Counted from the first letter of the stretch, positions 18,009 to 27,721 are shown. The stretch: DNA of 37,259 nucleotides from Chloroflexota bacterium (GCA_020848055.1 JADLBB010000042.1:1-37259); one strand, 5' to 3'. A program made the numbers and translations. The notes: generated from the sequence alone by a model not told the origin.

Positions 18009-19069
18009 CCGGCGGCGGCTGCGATCGCGGCGTTGATCTCGTCCACGCGGTAGCAGGCGACGTAGTGCCGGTCGCCTCGCAGCTCGAGCGGCGGGTGCGG
18101 GTTGGTGCGGCACACCTCGGCGGCAAACGGACAGCGCTCGATGAAGCGGCACTCCGGAGGCGGGTTGACCGGCTTGCTCACCCCGCCCTTGATCTCGACC
18201 GCGGTCCGCTTCTGGGAGGGATCGGGCACCGGGACCGCCGAAAGCAGGGCGCGCGTGTACGGGTGCTGCGGCCTGCTCAAGATCTCCTCGGTGGGCCCGA
18301 TCTCGACGATCTTGCCCAGGTACATGACCGCGATGCGGTCGCACATGTAGCGCGCCACGGCCAGGTCGTGGGTGATATACAGGTATGAAACCTGGAACTC
18401 GCGCGCCAGTCCGGCCATCAGTTCCATGACCGAGATCCGGATGCTGACGTCGAGCATGGAGGTCGGCTCATCGGCCACTATGAAGCTGGGGTTCATGACC
18501 AGGGCGCGCGCGACGGCCACGCGCTGGCGCTGGCCGCCAGACAGCTCGTGCGGATAGCGGAACAGGAAGTTCTCCGCGGGGGTCAGGCCCACCAGGCGCA
18601 GGAGCTCCAGGACGCGCTGCTCGCGCTCCGGCACGTTGCCGACCTTCTGGACCGCCAGCGGCTCGGACACCGTGTCGAAGATGGTGCGACGCGGGTTCAT
18701 CGATTCGTACGGGTCCTGGAAGATCATCTGGACCCGGCGCCGGAACTCCTTGGTCTCCTTGCCCTTGATGTGCGCCACGTCCCGCTCGTAGTCGCGGTCG
18801 CGGAACATGATGCTGCCGCCGGTCGGCTCGAGCAGCTTGACCAACATGCGGCCGGTGGTTGACTTGCCGCAGCCCGACTCGCCCACCAGGCCGAGGCTCT
18901 CGCCGGGGGCGATCTCGAAACTGATGCCATCCACCGCGTGCACGAACTCGGTCGGCGCGCGGAACAGGCCGCGGGACACCGGGAAGTGCATCTGCAGGTC
19001 CACGATATCGAGCAGCGGCAACTCCGACGAAGGGGCGCTCGGCGCCATTGATCGATCGGCCACGGTCAT
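18005..19069 (-). CDS. Oligopeptide/dipeptide-type ABC transporter ATP-binding protein (OppF/DppF-like)
   Basis: Walker [17 protein letters not shown], signature [17 protein letters not shown], Walker [14 protein letters not shown]-terminal [15 protein letters not shown] oligopeptide ATPase domain. Confidence 0.94.
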   Translation of the reverse strand: MTVADRSMAPSAPSSELPLLDIVDLQMHFPVSRGLFRAPTEFVHAVDGISFEIAPGESLGLVGESGCGKSTTGRMLVKLLEPTGGSIMFRDRDYERDVAHIKGKETKEFRRRVQMIFQDPYESMNPRRTIFDTVSEPLAVQKVGNVPEREQRVLELLRLVGLTPAENFLFRYPHELSGGQRQRVAVARALVMNPSFIVADEPTSMLDVSIRISVMELMAGLAREFQVSYLYITHDLAVARYMCDRIAVMYLGKIVEIGPTEEILSRPQHPYTRALLSAVPVPDPSQKRTAVEIKGGVSKPVNPPPECRFIERCPFAAEVCRTNPHPPLELRGDRHYVACYRVDEINAAIAAAAG

Positions 19070-20103
19070 CGCTGCAGGCCCTCCAGCTCGGGAACCTGGT
19101 CCCAGTGCCAGCAGGCAACCTTGTGCCCGCCGCCGATATCCTCGAGTGGCGGGTTCTCGACGGCGCAGCGCTCGGTGGCGAACGGACAGCGCGGGTGGAA
19201 GCGGCAGCCCGTCGGAGGATTCAGGAGATCGGGCGGCTCGCCCTGCAGGGGCGCCAGCTTGCGTCGCGGACCGGTGATCGAGGGCGTCGAGCGCAGGAGA
19301 AGGTAGGCGTAGGGGTGACGCGGTCGGGCGAAGACGTCCGCGGTCGGCCCATACTCGACCAGGTTGCCGGCGTACATGACGCCCAGCGAATCGGTCACCT
19401 CGGCGATGACGGCGATGTCGTGGCTGATGTACACGATCGACATGCCCAGGTCGGCCTGGATTCGCTTGAGCTCCTTGAGGATCTGGTCCTGGACGATGAC
19501 GTCGAGGGCCGTCGTTGGCTCGTCGGCGATGATCAACTGCGGCCCGCACGACAGGGCCATCGCGATCACCGCGCGCTGGCGCATGCCGCCGGAGAACTCG
19601 TGCGGGTAGCGGTCGAGCATGTCGGCCGGCAGACCGACGGCCGCGAACAGCTTCTCCATGTGCGCGCGCTGCTCGGCGTAGGTCATGACGCCGCGGTAGT
19701 GCGTGTCGAGCGCCTCGCGAATCTGGTCACCGACGCGATAGACCGGGTTCCAGGAGTTCATGGCGCCCTGGAAGACCATGGCGATGTCCTTCCAGCGGCG
19801 CTGCCGCATCTCCTCGGCGCTGAGCCACAGCAGGTTCTCGCCGTTGAGCCTGATCTCGCCGGAGATGTGCTGGGCGTTCTGCGGCAGCAGGCGCAGCAAC
19901 GACAGCGCGACGGAGGTCTTGCCGCAGCCCGACTCGCCCACCAGGCCGATGGCCTCGCCCTGGTGGAGGGTGAAGGTGACATTGTCGACGGCCGACACCG
20001 ATCCGGCCTTGATCTTGTAGTGCATGACCAGCTGGTCGACTTCGAGCAGCGGCAGCGAGGGATCAACCTGGCGAGCTTCCAGGCTCAGTTGCGACAGTGT
20101 CAT
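19066..20103 (-). CDS. Oligopeptide/dipeptide-type ABC transporter ATP-binding protein (OppD/DppD-like)
   Basis: Walker [48 protein letters not shown]-terminal [15 protein letters not shown]. Confidence 0.94.
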   Translation of the reverse strand: MTLSQLSLEARQVDPSLPLLEVDQLVMHYKIKAGSVSAVDNVTFTLHQGEAIGLVGESGCGKTSVALSLLRLLPQNAQHISGEIRLNGENLLWLSAEEMRQRRWKDIAMVFQGAMNSWNPVYRVGDQIREALDTHYRGVMTYAEQRAHMEKLFAAVGLPADMLDRYPHEFSGGMRQRAVIAMALSCGPQLIIADEPTTALDVIVQDQILKELKRIQADLGMSIVYISHDIAVIAEVTDSLGVMYAGNLVEYGPTADVFARPRHPYAYLLLRSTPSITGPRRKLAPLQGEPPDLLNPPTGCRFHPRCPFATERCAVENPPLEDIGGGHKVACWHWDQVPELEGLQR

Positions 20104-20119
20104 GCGGACCTCAGCGTGC

Positions 20120-21253
20120 TCACCGTGCGCGGAGGCGAGGGTTGATGACCTCGTCCATGCCGCGTCCGACCAGGAAGAACCCGAAGCACAGGAACGTCAC
20201 GGCCAGGCCTGCCGGGAACAGCAGCCACCAGTAACTGGTGCCGCTGAGCAGGTAACCGTTGTTCTGGGCCGTGTTGATCATGATGCCCCAGGTCATGGGC
20301 ACGTTGAGCAGGCCGAAGAAAGAAAGGGTGGCCTCGATGGCGATGGCCTCGGTCACGCCGAACATCATGTACAGGAAGCTCAGCGGCAGGACGTTCGGGA
20401 TGATGTGGCGCAGGACGATGTGCCAGTGCGTGCCACCCGCCACCCGGGCCGCATCTATGTAGGACTTGACCTTCACCGACAGCGCCTGCGCCTTGAGCAC
20501 GATGGCCACGCCGCCGAACCCTCCCAGCACTCCGATCATGAGTCCCAGCATGACCATGTTGATCTCGAACAGGGCGCTGACCAGGATGAGCACCGGCAGC
20601 AGCGGCATGAGCAGGATCAGGTCCGACAGGCGCATCAGCGATCCGTCGATGAAGCCGCCGAAGTAGGCCGCGATGGAGCCGACGGTGGTCGCGATCAGGA
20701 CGGTGGTCAGCGCCGCCACAGCGCCGAGGAAGAACGCGGCGCGCGTGCTGTACAGCAACTGGGACAGGATGTCGCGACCCTGTGGATCGGTCCCGAGCAG
20801 GTGCGGGTTCGGCCCCTTCAGGCTCGGCGGCGCCGGCTGAACGGGGATCGTGACGGTCTGGCCGACCTTGACCGTCGGGTTGAGGCGCAGGCGCGCCTCC
20901 TGCAGGCTGATCTGGGTCGATGGATCGGTCGGCTCGCCCTCGACGATGACGAACTGGAGCTCCACGGCGCTGTAGCCGGTCACCGGGTCGTAGATCTTCG
21001 GATCCCACACGGTGGCCATCAGGATGGGGTGCGCTATGGCCATGCACGCGAACAGCAGGATGAGGCCCAGGCCGAACATGCCCATCTTGTTCTCGCGGAA
21101 CAGGCCCCAGGTCTTTCCGAGCGAACGGCGCCACAGGGCAAGCCGAACCTTCCAGAGCGGCTGGTGAGCGAAGGCATCGCTGGCGGGCGAGCCGGCCGCG
21201 ACAGCGCCCGTGGCGGCGCCGTGATCGGCGCCCTGATCCTTGGTCGTGGTCAT
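20120..21253 (-). CDS. ABC transporter permease (OppC/DppC-like)
   Basis: 377 aa; LLGTDPQGRDILSQLLYSTRAAFFLG; EAA-loop-like ALSVKVKSYIDAARVAGGTHWHIVLRHIIPNVLPL. Confidence 0.92.
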   Translation of the reverse strand: MTTTKDQGADHGAATGAVAAGSPASDAFAHQPLWKVRLALWRRSLGKTWGLFRENKMGMFGLGLILLFACMAIAHPILMATVWDPKIYDPVTGYSAVELQFVIVEGEPTDPSTQISLQEARLRLNPTVKVGQTVTIPVQPAPPSLKGPNPHLLGTDPQGRDILSQLLYSTRAAFFLGAVAALTTVLIATTVGSIAAYFGGFIDGSLMRLSDLILLMPLLPVLILVSALFEINMVMLGLMIGVLGGFGGVAIVLKAQALSVKVKSYIDAARVAGGTHWHIVLRHIIPNVLPLSFLYMMFGVTEAIAIEATLSFFGLLNVPMTWGIMINTAQNNGYLLSGTSYWWLLFPAGLAVTFLCFGFFLVGRGMDEVINPRLRAR

Positions 21254-21263
21254 GACTGCACCA

Positions 21264-22424
21264 TCATGCGATTCGAATCCTGGGGTCCAGAACGGCGTAC
21301 AGCACGTCGGCCACCAGGTGGCCGACCAGCGCCAGCACGCCGGTGATGGCCAGCGCGCCGACCGCCAGCGGAATATCCGAGACGTTGATCGCCTGCAGGA
21401 ACAACAGTCCCATGCCCGGCCAGGAGAAGATCGTCTCGGTGACGATCCCGCCGCCGATGACGAACGACAACGCCAGCACCAGCGACGTGGCGACCGGCAG
21501 CATGGCGTTGCGCGCGGCGTGCCGGTCGCGAATGACGTTGTCGGGCAGGCCCTTGGCGCGTGCGGTGAGGATGTAGTCCTCCCCCAGCGTCTCGAGCATC
21601 GAGGCGCGGGTCAGCAGCATGATCGCGCCGAAGGCGACGAGGCCCAGCGTGATGACCGGCAGGATGGTGTGGTGCACGATGTCCCACGCGAACTTGGCGG
21701 CCGGATTGACGGCCCAGTAGCCCACGACCGCCGCAACGACCAGGAGGCCCAGCAGCATCGCCAGCCGCTCGCGCGTCACGAGGTCCTTCGCGACGCGCCC
21801 GATAACGATGCGCGCGATGCCGTAGGCCACCGACGCGATGACCACCGTCCAGATCAGCCGTCCGAAGATGTCGTTCGCCTCGAACGGAGCGCCCAGCCAC
21901 AGCTCGGCGGTGATGAACCGCCCGATCGGGAACCATCCGAAGACGAAGCCGAACAGCCAGAGCATGACGATGGCGAACCAGGGGTAGAACACCGTCTGCA
22001 GAAACACGCCCGAAACGATGAGGAACTGCTCGGACCGGCCGCCACGCCGCCACGCGATCAGCTTGCCGGTCTTGAAGCCGAGCCAGAACGCGAACAGCGT
22101 CGAGGACAGGAACAGGACGAGCGTGCGAGGCAGGGCCTCGAGCAGCACCGCCGACACGTCCTTGGGGAACCGGCTGAAGCTGACTCCCATGTCGAAACGG
22201 AAGAAGAAGTTGGTGATGTAGGTGATGTACTGCTGCAACAGCGGCTGATCGAGCCCGAGCCGTGCCTTCAGCTCGAGGCGGACGGACATCGGGATGTCGG
22301 GATTGCCGATGAGGGTGTCGCTGATGTCGCCCGGCATCAGCTGCAACAGGAGCCACACGATGCTCAGGAAGACGACGAAGAGGATCACCATCTGCACGAG
22401 GCGGCCGATGAAGAACTTCAACAT
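21264..22424 (-). CDS. ABC transporter permease (OppB/DppB-like) with extra hydrophobic insertion
   Basis: 386 aa; N-terminal MLKFFIGRLVQMVILFVVFLSIVWLLLQLMPGD; EAA loop LGEDYILTARAKGLPDNVIRDRHAARNAMLPVATS. Confidence 0.92.
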   Translation of the reverse strand: MLKFFIGRLVQMVILFVVFLSIVWLLLQLMPGDISDTLIGNPDIPMSVRLELKARLGLDQPLLQQYITYITNFFFRFDMGVSFSRFPKDVSAVLLEALPRTLVLFLSSTLFAFWLGFKTGKLIAWRRGGRSEQFLIVSGVFLQTVFYPWFAIVMLWLFGFVFGWFPIGRFITAELWLGAPFEANDIFGRLIWTVVIASVAYGIARIVIGRVAKDLVTRERLAMLLGLLVVAAVVGYWAVNPAAKFAWDIVHHTILPVITLGLVAFGAIMLLTRASMLETLGEDYILTARAKGLPDNVIRDRHAARNAMLPVATSLVLALSFVIGGGIVTETIFSWPGMGLLFLQAINVSDIPLAVGALAITGVLALVGHLVADVLYAVLDPRIRIA

Positions 22425-22487
22425 TGCCGGTGCGAATCCTCTCGTGAATTGACGGGATTCGGGGGTGGAGCGCGATTGGTTGGGGTG

Positions 22488-22517
22488 GAGGGGGCGGCCC
22501 AGGCGGACCGCCCCCTC
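22488..22517 (-). terminator. Stem-loop between substrate-binding protein and downstream permease genes
   Basis: Perfect 10-bp inverted repeat GAGGGGGCGG (22488-22497) / CCGCCCCCTC (22508-22517) with a 10-nt loop; no T-tract follows, so it may be a stabilising/attenuating hairpin rather than a full terminator. Confidence 0.6.
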
Positions 22518-22543
22518 GGTGTGCTAGATCCGGTTGTTCCCGC

Positions 22544-24460
22544 CTACTTGGCGGCCGTTACCGCCGACGGGTTGCCGTTGATGAACTGCAGCCCGGACAG
22601 GGTATCGGTGAACGGATACGCGACACGGTTGGAGTAGAACTCCAGGATGCCGGTATCGAACAGGGGAACGTGCGGCTTGTCCTTCGCGATGAGCTTCTCC
22701 ATCTCCCACATCGCGTTGTACGCCTCTTCGATGGTCTGGGCCTTGTTGAACGTATCGGCCGCAGCGTCGAAGGCCGCGCTGGAGTACTTGGTGTTGTTCG
22801 AGTCCCCTGTCGTGCAGTAGAACGAGCAGTGGAACGTCGGGAACGCGGCCGAGCCGAGCGAGTAACCGAGGATGAACATGTCGTAATCCGCGGTGTACTC
22901 GTTCTTGTCATTGGTCGCGAACACGATGTCGATGATCTTGCCGAAGTCGGTCGGCACGGCCACCACGTCGATGCCCATGTCCTGGGCAACGCCGGCGATA
23001 TACGCGGCCGCGGTGGCGCGCAGAGGATCGTACGAGGCGGTCGGGCTGATCAGGCGCAGAGTCCCGATCTTCTTGCCGTCAGGCCCGATGATCCCCGAGC
23101 CGGGGGTGAAGTTGCCGTCGGCGTCAATCGTCGGCGCCGTCTCCCAGGTGTACTTGCCCTCGGTCAGGAGGTCGAGCGCGGTCTTGCGGCGCGTGGCCGT
23201 ATCGAGACCGGCATAGCCCTCGGTCGCGAGCTGGTCGGCGACTTCCTTGTTGTACCAGTTCACGTTGCCCTCGGGCAGGATGACGTACAACGGGAAGGCG
23301 ACGCCCTGCAGCAGGTTGCCGGTGAGGAACTCCTTGTCGATCAGCGCGGTCAGCGCGTCACGGAAGTAGTGGTCGCTCATCGGCGCCCGGGAGTGGTTGA
23401 AGGCCAGGAACCGGAAGCCGTTCGTCGGGTTGACGATGGCGGTCAGGTCCTTGTTCTCCTTGACCTGGTCCTGGAAACCGCGCTGCATGCCGAGCGGGTT
23501 GAGGAGAAGGTCGACCTCGCCATTGGCGAGCGCCAGCACGGCGGCGTCCTGGCCACCGTACAGGGTGTACTGGAACGCGGTGGCGTACGGGCCCTCGGTC
23601 CAGGTCACGCCACCGGACGTGATCTCGGCACCCTTGTCGTAGTAGTTCGGGTTCGGGTCGCTGGCGGCGAAGCTGCCGGCCTGGCGATCCTTGAACATCG
23701 TGGCACCCAGCGACGGAGCCTCGGCGCCGGACGCGGCGAGCAGCACGGTGCGCGGGTCATCCTGGGTCAGGGCATCGGCGACGATGTCCTTCCAGTAGTG
23801 CTCCGGCATGATCGGGATCTGCGGCACGCCCGTGCCGGGACCCCAGACGGCCAGTCCGGGCTGCGAGTTATAAGTGACCTTGACGGTCAGGTCATCGGTG
23901 GCCTCGACGTTGTCGACGACGTCCTCGTCGGCGAAGTCCTGCCACGGACCGAGCAGCTCGACGCCGCCCTTGTCCTTGCTGACCACGGTGTGCCAGGTGA
24001 AGGCAACGTCGGCAGCGGTGACCGGCTCACCATCGGACCACAGCATGCCGCTGCGGAGCTTCATGGTGCCGATCCACTTGTCGCCTTCGGCCACCGTCGG
24101 CTGAAGGTCGCCGTCGGCCATGACCGGACCGAACTCGATGCCCGGCATGAACGTGCCGTACAGCGAACCGGTCATCGGGCTCAGGAAGTAGGCGTTCCAG
24201 ACCGTGTTCTGCGAAGTATCGGCAGACGCCCACTGGTTGTCGGTCTCGACATCCTGGAAGATGCCCAGCTTGTAGGTGCCGAGGTCTCCGGTCGGGCCCT
24301 CGGACGCCGGCGGCTCGCTCGTGGGGGCCTGGGACGCCGGTGCCGATGCGACGGCGGACGGCGACGTGCCAGACGGACCGCACGCCGTCACCAACATGGC
24401 GACGACGGCGAAGAGCGCGCCCAGACGCAGCCAACGCGTCGTAGCACTCATCATTGCCAT
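22544..24460 (-). CDS. ABC transporter substrate-binding protein, family 5 (lipoprotein)
   Basis: Lipoprotein signal LGALFAVVAMLVTACGPSG, low-complexity linker, then SBP_bac_5 features (WSDGEPVTAADVAFTWHTVV; FLAFNHSRAPMSDHYFRDALTALIDKE). Confidence 0.93.
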   Translation of the reverse strand: MAMMSATTRWLRLGALFAVVAMLVTACGPSGTSPSAVASAPASQAPTSEPPASEGPTGDLGTYKLGIFQDVETDNQWASADTSQNTVWNAYFLSPMTGSLYGTFMPGIEFGPVMADGDLQPTVAEGDKWIGTMKLRSGMLWSDGEPVTAADVAFTWHTVVSKDKGGVELLGPWQDFADEDVVDNVEATDDLTVKVTYNSQPGLAVWGPGTGVPQIPIMPEHYWKDIVADALTQDDPRTVLLAASGAEAPSLGATMFKDRQAGSFAASDPNPNYYDKGAEITSGGVTWTEGPYATAFQYTLYGGQDAAVLALANGEVDLLLNPLGMQRGFQDQVKENKDLTAIVNPTNGFRFLAFNHSRAPMSDHYFRDALTALIDKEFLTGNLLQGVAFPLYVILPEGNVNWYNKEVADQLATEGYAGLDTATRRKTALDLLTEGKYTWETAPTIDADGNFTPGSGIIGPDGKKIGTLRLISPTASYDPLRATAAAYIAGVAQDMGIDVVAVPTDFGKIIDIVFATNDKNEYTADYDMFILGYSLGSAAFPTFHCSFYCTTGDSNNTKYSSAAFDAAADTFNKAQTIEEAYNAMWEMEKLIAKDKPHVPLFDTGILEFYSNRVAYPFTDTLSGLQFINGNPSAVTAAK

Positions 24461-24547
24461 AGATACATCCCTGCTCTCATGGGTCTCCCTCTTGACTGAG
24501 TTCGCAGCGACGCACGGATGCCCGTGCTCGCACACTCGCGACCGCGG

Positions 24548-24553
24548 ATTATA
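24548..24553 (-). promoter_or_regulatory. Consensus -10 hexamer (TATAAT) upstream of ABC importer operon
   Basis: Reverse complement of ATTATA, exact TATAAT, 87 nt upstream of the assigned start codon. Confidence 0.5.
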
Positions 24554-24641
24554 ACCACACCTCACCAGTGGGTCCGCAAGTCCTTGATCGGCAGAAAGCG
24601 TCTCCTGTTGACCTACCTCCTGTGCAGATCGGATGACTGCC

Positions 24642-24728
24642 GAGGGCCGAACCCTAGCAGATGCGGCGGCCGCAGCGCTAGGGCTGATGCACGGTTCGCG
24701 GCAGGTGACACCGGGCTCGCCGGCCCTC
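24642..24728. other. Structured intergenic element (nested inverted repeats)
   Basis: Outer GAGGGCCG (24642-24649) / CGGCCCTC (24721-24728); inner CCCTAGC (24652-24658) / GCTAGGG (24677-24683) enclosing TGCGG-CGG-CCGCA. Lies just after the SWIM-protein gene stop on the minus strand. Confidence 0.5.
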
Positions 24729-25023
24729 AGACCGGCACCGCCTCGTTGGAGTCGACCGCATCGGCGCGGCCGTAGAGGGTCGTCTCGCGCGCCGCGGCGG
24801 TCAGCATCGGGTCGAGCATCTTCTGCATGGCAAGCGTGTGCGTGCAGCCCCCGGCGGCGTCGAACAGGTGGCAATCACAGCGCAGCGCGTCGTCGCTGAG
24901 CGTCACGCGATGGGAGCCGTTGTCGCCGGCGAAGGTTGCCTGGAACGATTCGAACGTCACGCGATCGGGTTCGTGCGCGTAGCGCATGGCCTTCTCGATC
25001 TTGCCGCTCATGCTCGAATGCAC
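24727..25023 (-). CDS. Small SWIM-type zinc-finger protein
   Basis: 98 aa; CDCHLFDAAGGCTHTLAMQKML matches CxCx(n)CxH SWIM pattern; GTG start preceded by GGGAGGT. Confidence 0.75.
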   Translation of the reverse strand: MHSSMSGKIEKAMRYAHEPDRVTFESFQATFAGDNGSHRVTLSDDALRCDCHLFDAAGGCTHTLAMQKMLDPMLTAAARETTLYGRADAVDSNEAVPV

Positions 25024-25061
25024 GCGATACCTCCCTGGCGCCGATCCCGCGGCGCCCTACG

Positions 25062-26252
25062 TCAGATTGGGCTCGCCGGGTCGGGGTCAGAGGCCCTCGC
25101 GAGCCGCTGCTTCAGCATCGCCAACAGTGTAACCGGCGTGGGGTCGGTCTGGTAGAGGATGGCGAGATAGACGCTCACCAGGTCGCCGAGGGCCACAGCG
25201 TCCATCACGCGCGCCAGCCGGCTCGGACCGGAGGGCCTGATCTGCGAGCGGTTGGTCGCCCGCTCGCCGAGCAGCTCGGCGACCACGCGGTAACGCTCGG
25301 CGATCTCGGGCGGCTCGTCGGCGTCGCGCAGTTCGACGATGTACAGCGCGTCGGACAGCTCACGCGGGTTGAAGCTGCCCTCGATCGCGTTGTGGTTGGC
25401 CTCCGGCATGGCCTCCCAGGCTGCCCAGCCCTTGGCGTTCTCGTTGATCTGCGTCTTCCAGCGGTGGGCCACCGCAGCCATCGGCCCATGGCCGTAGACG
25501 ACCCCGATGCGGCCGAACATCGACCACGCAAGCTGCTTGGCCGGGTTCGACGCGGTATCGATGGCGGGCCCGATGCGTTCGATCCGGGCCTCGAGCGCCG
25601 CGACGACCCCGGCCAGCGGGTCGGGGTTCGCGAGCAGCCCGACGCCCGACAGGAGCTCGTGCACCAGGCCCACGCCATAGCCGATGGCCGTGCGCGGCTG
25701 GCCGGCCAGCCGGTAGCGAAGTAGCGGCACCCCGGCTTCACCGGCCGCGGCCGCCAGCGATCCGCCAGTGGTGATTGCCACCAGCGGCAGGGCACGGGCC
25801 TGCGCGGCGGCGAAGCCCGACAGGGTCTCGGCCGTCTCCCCCGAGTGGCTGGCGGCCACCACCAGCGTGCGCTGACCGATGCCGGCGGGCAGGCCGTAGT
25901 CGCGGTGGACGATCAGCGGCACGCGCAGCCGGTCCGCCGCCGCCCCGGCCACCAGCTCGGCGCCGATGGCGGAGCCGCCCATGGCCAGCACCACCACCGC
26001 GTCCACGTCGCGGTGCCCCTCCCCCAGCGCGAGCGCCGCGGCCAAGCGCCGGGACTGCGCCAGCTGTCCGGGCATCGACGCGACCGCGCCGAGCATGTCC
26101 TGCGAGTCGATGCGGTGCAGGACGTCGGGATCGTCCAGTGAGATGGCCTCGTCGAACGGCGGCGGCCCGGTGGCCTCGTCGTCGTCGGCGGGATCGGGGC
26201 GGCCGGGTTCGTCGTCGGGGTTGCGATATCCGAAGAAGTCGCGCGCGTCCAT
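25062..26252 (-). CDS. Bifunctional phosphoglucose/phosphomannose isomerase (SIS domain)
   Basis: VVVLAMGGSAIGAELVAG, LVVAASHSGETAETLSGFAAA, RWKTQINENAKGWAAWEAMPEANHNAIEG. Confidence 0.9.
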   Translation of the reverse strand: MDARDFFGYRNPDDEPGRPDPADDDEATGPPPFDEAISLDDPDVLHRIDSQDMLGAVASMPGQLAQSRRLAAALALGEGHRDVDAVVVLAMGGSAIGAELVAGAAADRLRVPLIVHRDYGLPAGIGQRTLVVAASHSGETAETLSGFAAAQARALPLVAITTGGSLAAAAGEAGVPLLRYRLAGQPRTAIGYGVGLVHELLSGVGLLANPDPLAGVVAALEARIERIGPAIDTASNPAKQLAWSMFGRIGVVYGHGPMAAVAHRWKTQINENAKGWAAWEAMPEANHNAIEGSFNPRELSDALYIVELRDADEPPEIAERYRVVAELLGERATNRSQIRPSGPSRLARVMDAVALGDLVSVYLAILYQTDPTPVTLLAMLKQRLARASDPDPASPI

Positions 26253-27721
26253 CAGGCCCCGTGGCTGGGCCGCGGGTTCCCGGCGCCGGCCAGCCGGCGG
26301 CCCTCGTCCAGCAGCGCCTCCACGTCGGCCGGGCTGCGCGCCTCGACGTAGACGCGGAGCAGCGCCTCGGTGCCGCTGAAGCGGATCAGCAGCCACGAGC
26401 CGTCGGCACGGTGGTACTTGTATCCATCGCCGGTCTCAAGATCCTGGCGCCTGGAGACCTCCATGCCGGCGAGGCTGGTCGGAGTCTCGGCCGCGAGGCG
26501 CGCCAGCGTATCGGCCTTGACGTGGTCGTAGCCCTCGCGCGCGAAACGGATGTCGATGCGGTCGTAGTACGACGGCCCCGCCAGCGCCTGCAGTTCGGCG
26601 AGCACCTCGGACGCGCGCTTGCCCTTGGTCAGCCACAGGTCGAGCAGGAACAGCCCCGATGCCAGGCCGTCGCGCTCGGGGATGTGCATCCCGAACCCGA
26701 AGCCGCCTGACTCCTCGCCGCCGATGACGGCGTTCGTCTCGAGCATCTTGGGTCCCACGTACTTGAATCCGACGCCGGTCTCGTACGCCTGCGTCCCGTA
26801 GATCTCGGCCAGGCGCTTGACCATCGACGTGGTGGTGACGGTGTAGACCGCCGGGCCGACCTGGCCGCGCACGTCGAGCAGGTACCAGTACAGCAGCCCG
26901 AAGACCTGCAGCTGGTTGACGAACACGCCCTCCTCGGTGGCCATCCCGACGCGATCGGCGTCGCCGTCGAAGGCGATGCCGATGTCGCCGCCCCAGCGCG
27001 GGATCTCGGCCAGCCACTCGTCCACGTTGGGGCGGATCGGCTCTGGGTTGACGCCGCCGAAGAACGGGTTGCGCTCGGTGTGGATCTCGCGCATTGTCAG
27101 CCGGCCGCCGCCCAGCAGGCGCGTGTACCAACCCGCCCCGCAGCCGTACAGGTTCTCGACCAGCACCCGCCGTTCGGCGGCGCGGATGCGCTCGATGTCC
27201 ACGATCGAGGCCAGCTGGTCGCGGAAGCGCGGGTACGGGTCGAACGTCTCGACCAGTCCGGCGGCGACGGCGTCGTCGTAGTCGCGGCGCGGCGGCACCT
27301 CGTCGTCGGGGTGGGTGTCCATGGTCGCCTCCATGGCGGCCAGCATCTCGGGCGCGGCGGCGCCGCCGGTATCGGCCTTGACCTTGAAGCCGTTATCGGT
27401 CCACGGGTTGTGACTGGCGGTGATGACGATCCCCGCGCCCGCGCCGAGCTCGCGCGTGAAATAGCTGCCGACCTGCGTCGGCACCGCCTCGGGCGGGATG
27501 AATGCGCGAATGTCATGGGCGGCCAGGACCTCGACGCAGGCGCGGGCGAAGAACTCGGACGCGAAGCGACGGTCGTGGCAGACGACGACGCCGCGATTGG
27601 CGGTGCCTGACTGCTGCAGGTACTCGGCCACGCCGCGGGCACAGCGTCGAACGTTGTGGAAGGTGTAGTCCTCGGCGATGGCGGCGCGCCAGCCATCGGT
27701 ACCGAACTTGATCTTGCTCAC
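26252..27721 (-). CDS. Phosphoglucomutase/phosphomannomutase family protein
   Basis: 489 aa; KFGTDGWRAAIAEDYTF, VITASHNPWTDNGFKVK (active Ser), IAFDGDADRVGM, GGEESGGFGF, RFSGTEALLRVYVEA. Confidence 0.94.
   Translation of the reverse strand: MSKIKFGTDGWRAAIAEDYTFHNVRRCARGVAEYLQQSGTANRGVVVCHDRRFASEFFARACVEVLAAHDIRAFIPPEAVPTQVGSYFTRELGAGAGIVITASHNPWTDNGFKVKADTGGAAAPEMLAAMEATMDTHPDDEVPPRRDYDDAVAAGLVETFDPYPRFRDQLASIVDIERIRAAERRVLVENLYGCGAGWYTRLLGGGRLTMREIHTERNPFFGGVNPEPIRPNVDEWLAEIPRWGGDIGIAFDGDADRVGMATEEGVFVNQLQVFGLLYWYLLDVRGQVGPAVYTVTTTSMVKRLAEIYGTQAYETGVGFKYVGPKMLETNAVIGGEESGGFGFGMHIPERDGLASGLFLLDLWLTKGKRASEVLAELQALAGPSYYDRIDIRFAREGYDHVKADTLARLAAETPTSLAGMEVSRRQDLETGDGYKYHRADGSWLLIRFSGTEALLRVYVEARSPADVEALLDEGRRLAGAGNPRPSHGA

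Noticed and set aside
16485-18344. 619-aa minus-strand ORF
   Set aside because: Antisense to trpS and AI-2E permease; His/Gln/Arg-rich shadow frame.
24286-24375. Repetitive Ser/Ala/Pro-coding segment
   Set aside because: Ordinary flexible linker after the lipoprotein signal of the substrate-binding protein.
22670-24499. 609-aa plus-strand ORF
   Set aside because: Antisense to the ABC substrate-binding protein; no domain signature.
24642-24728. Possible tRNA because of length and terminal helix
   Set aside because: No D-arm, anticodon arm or GTTCRANYC T-loop in the right positions on either strand; no CCA context.
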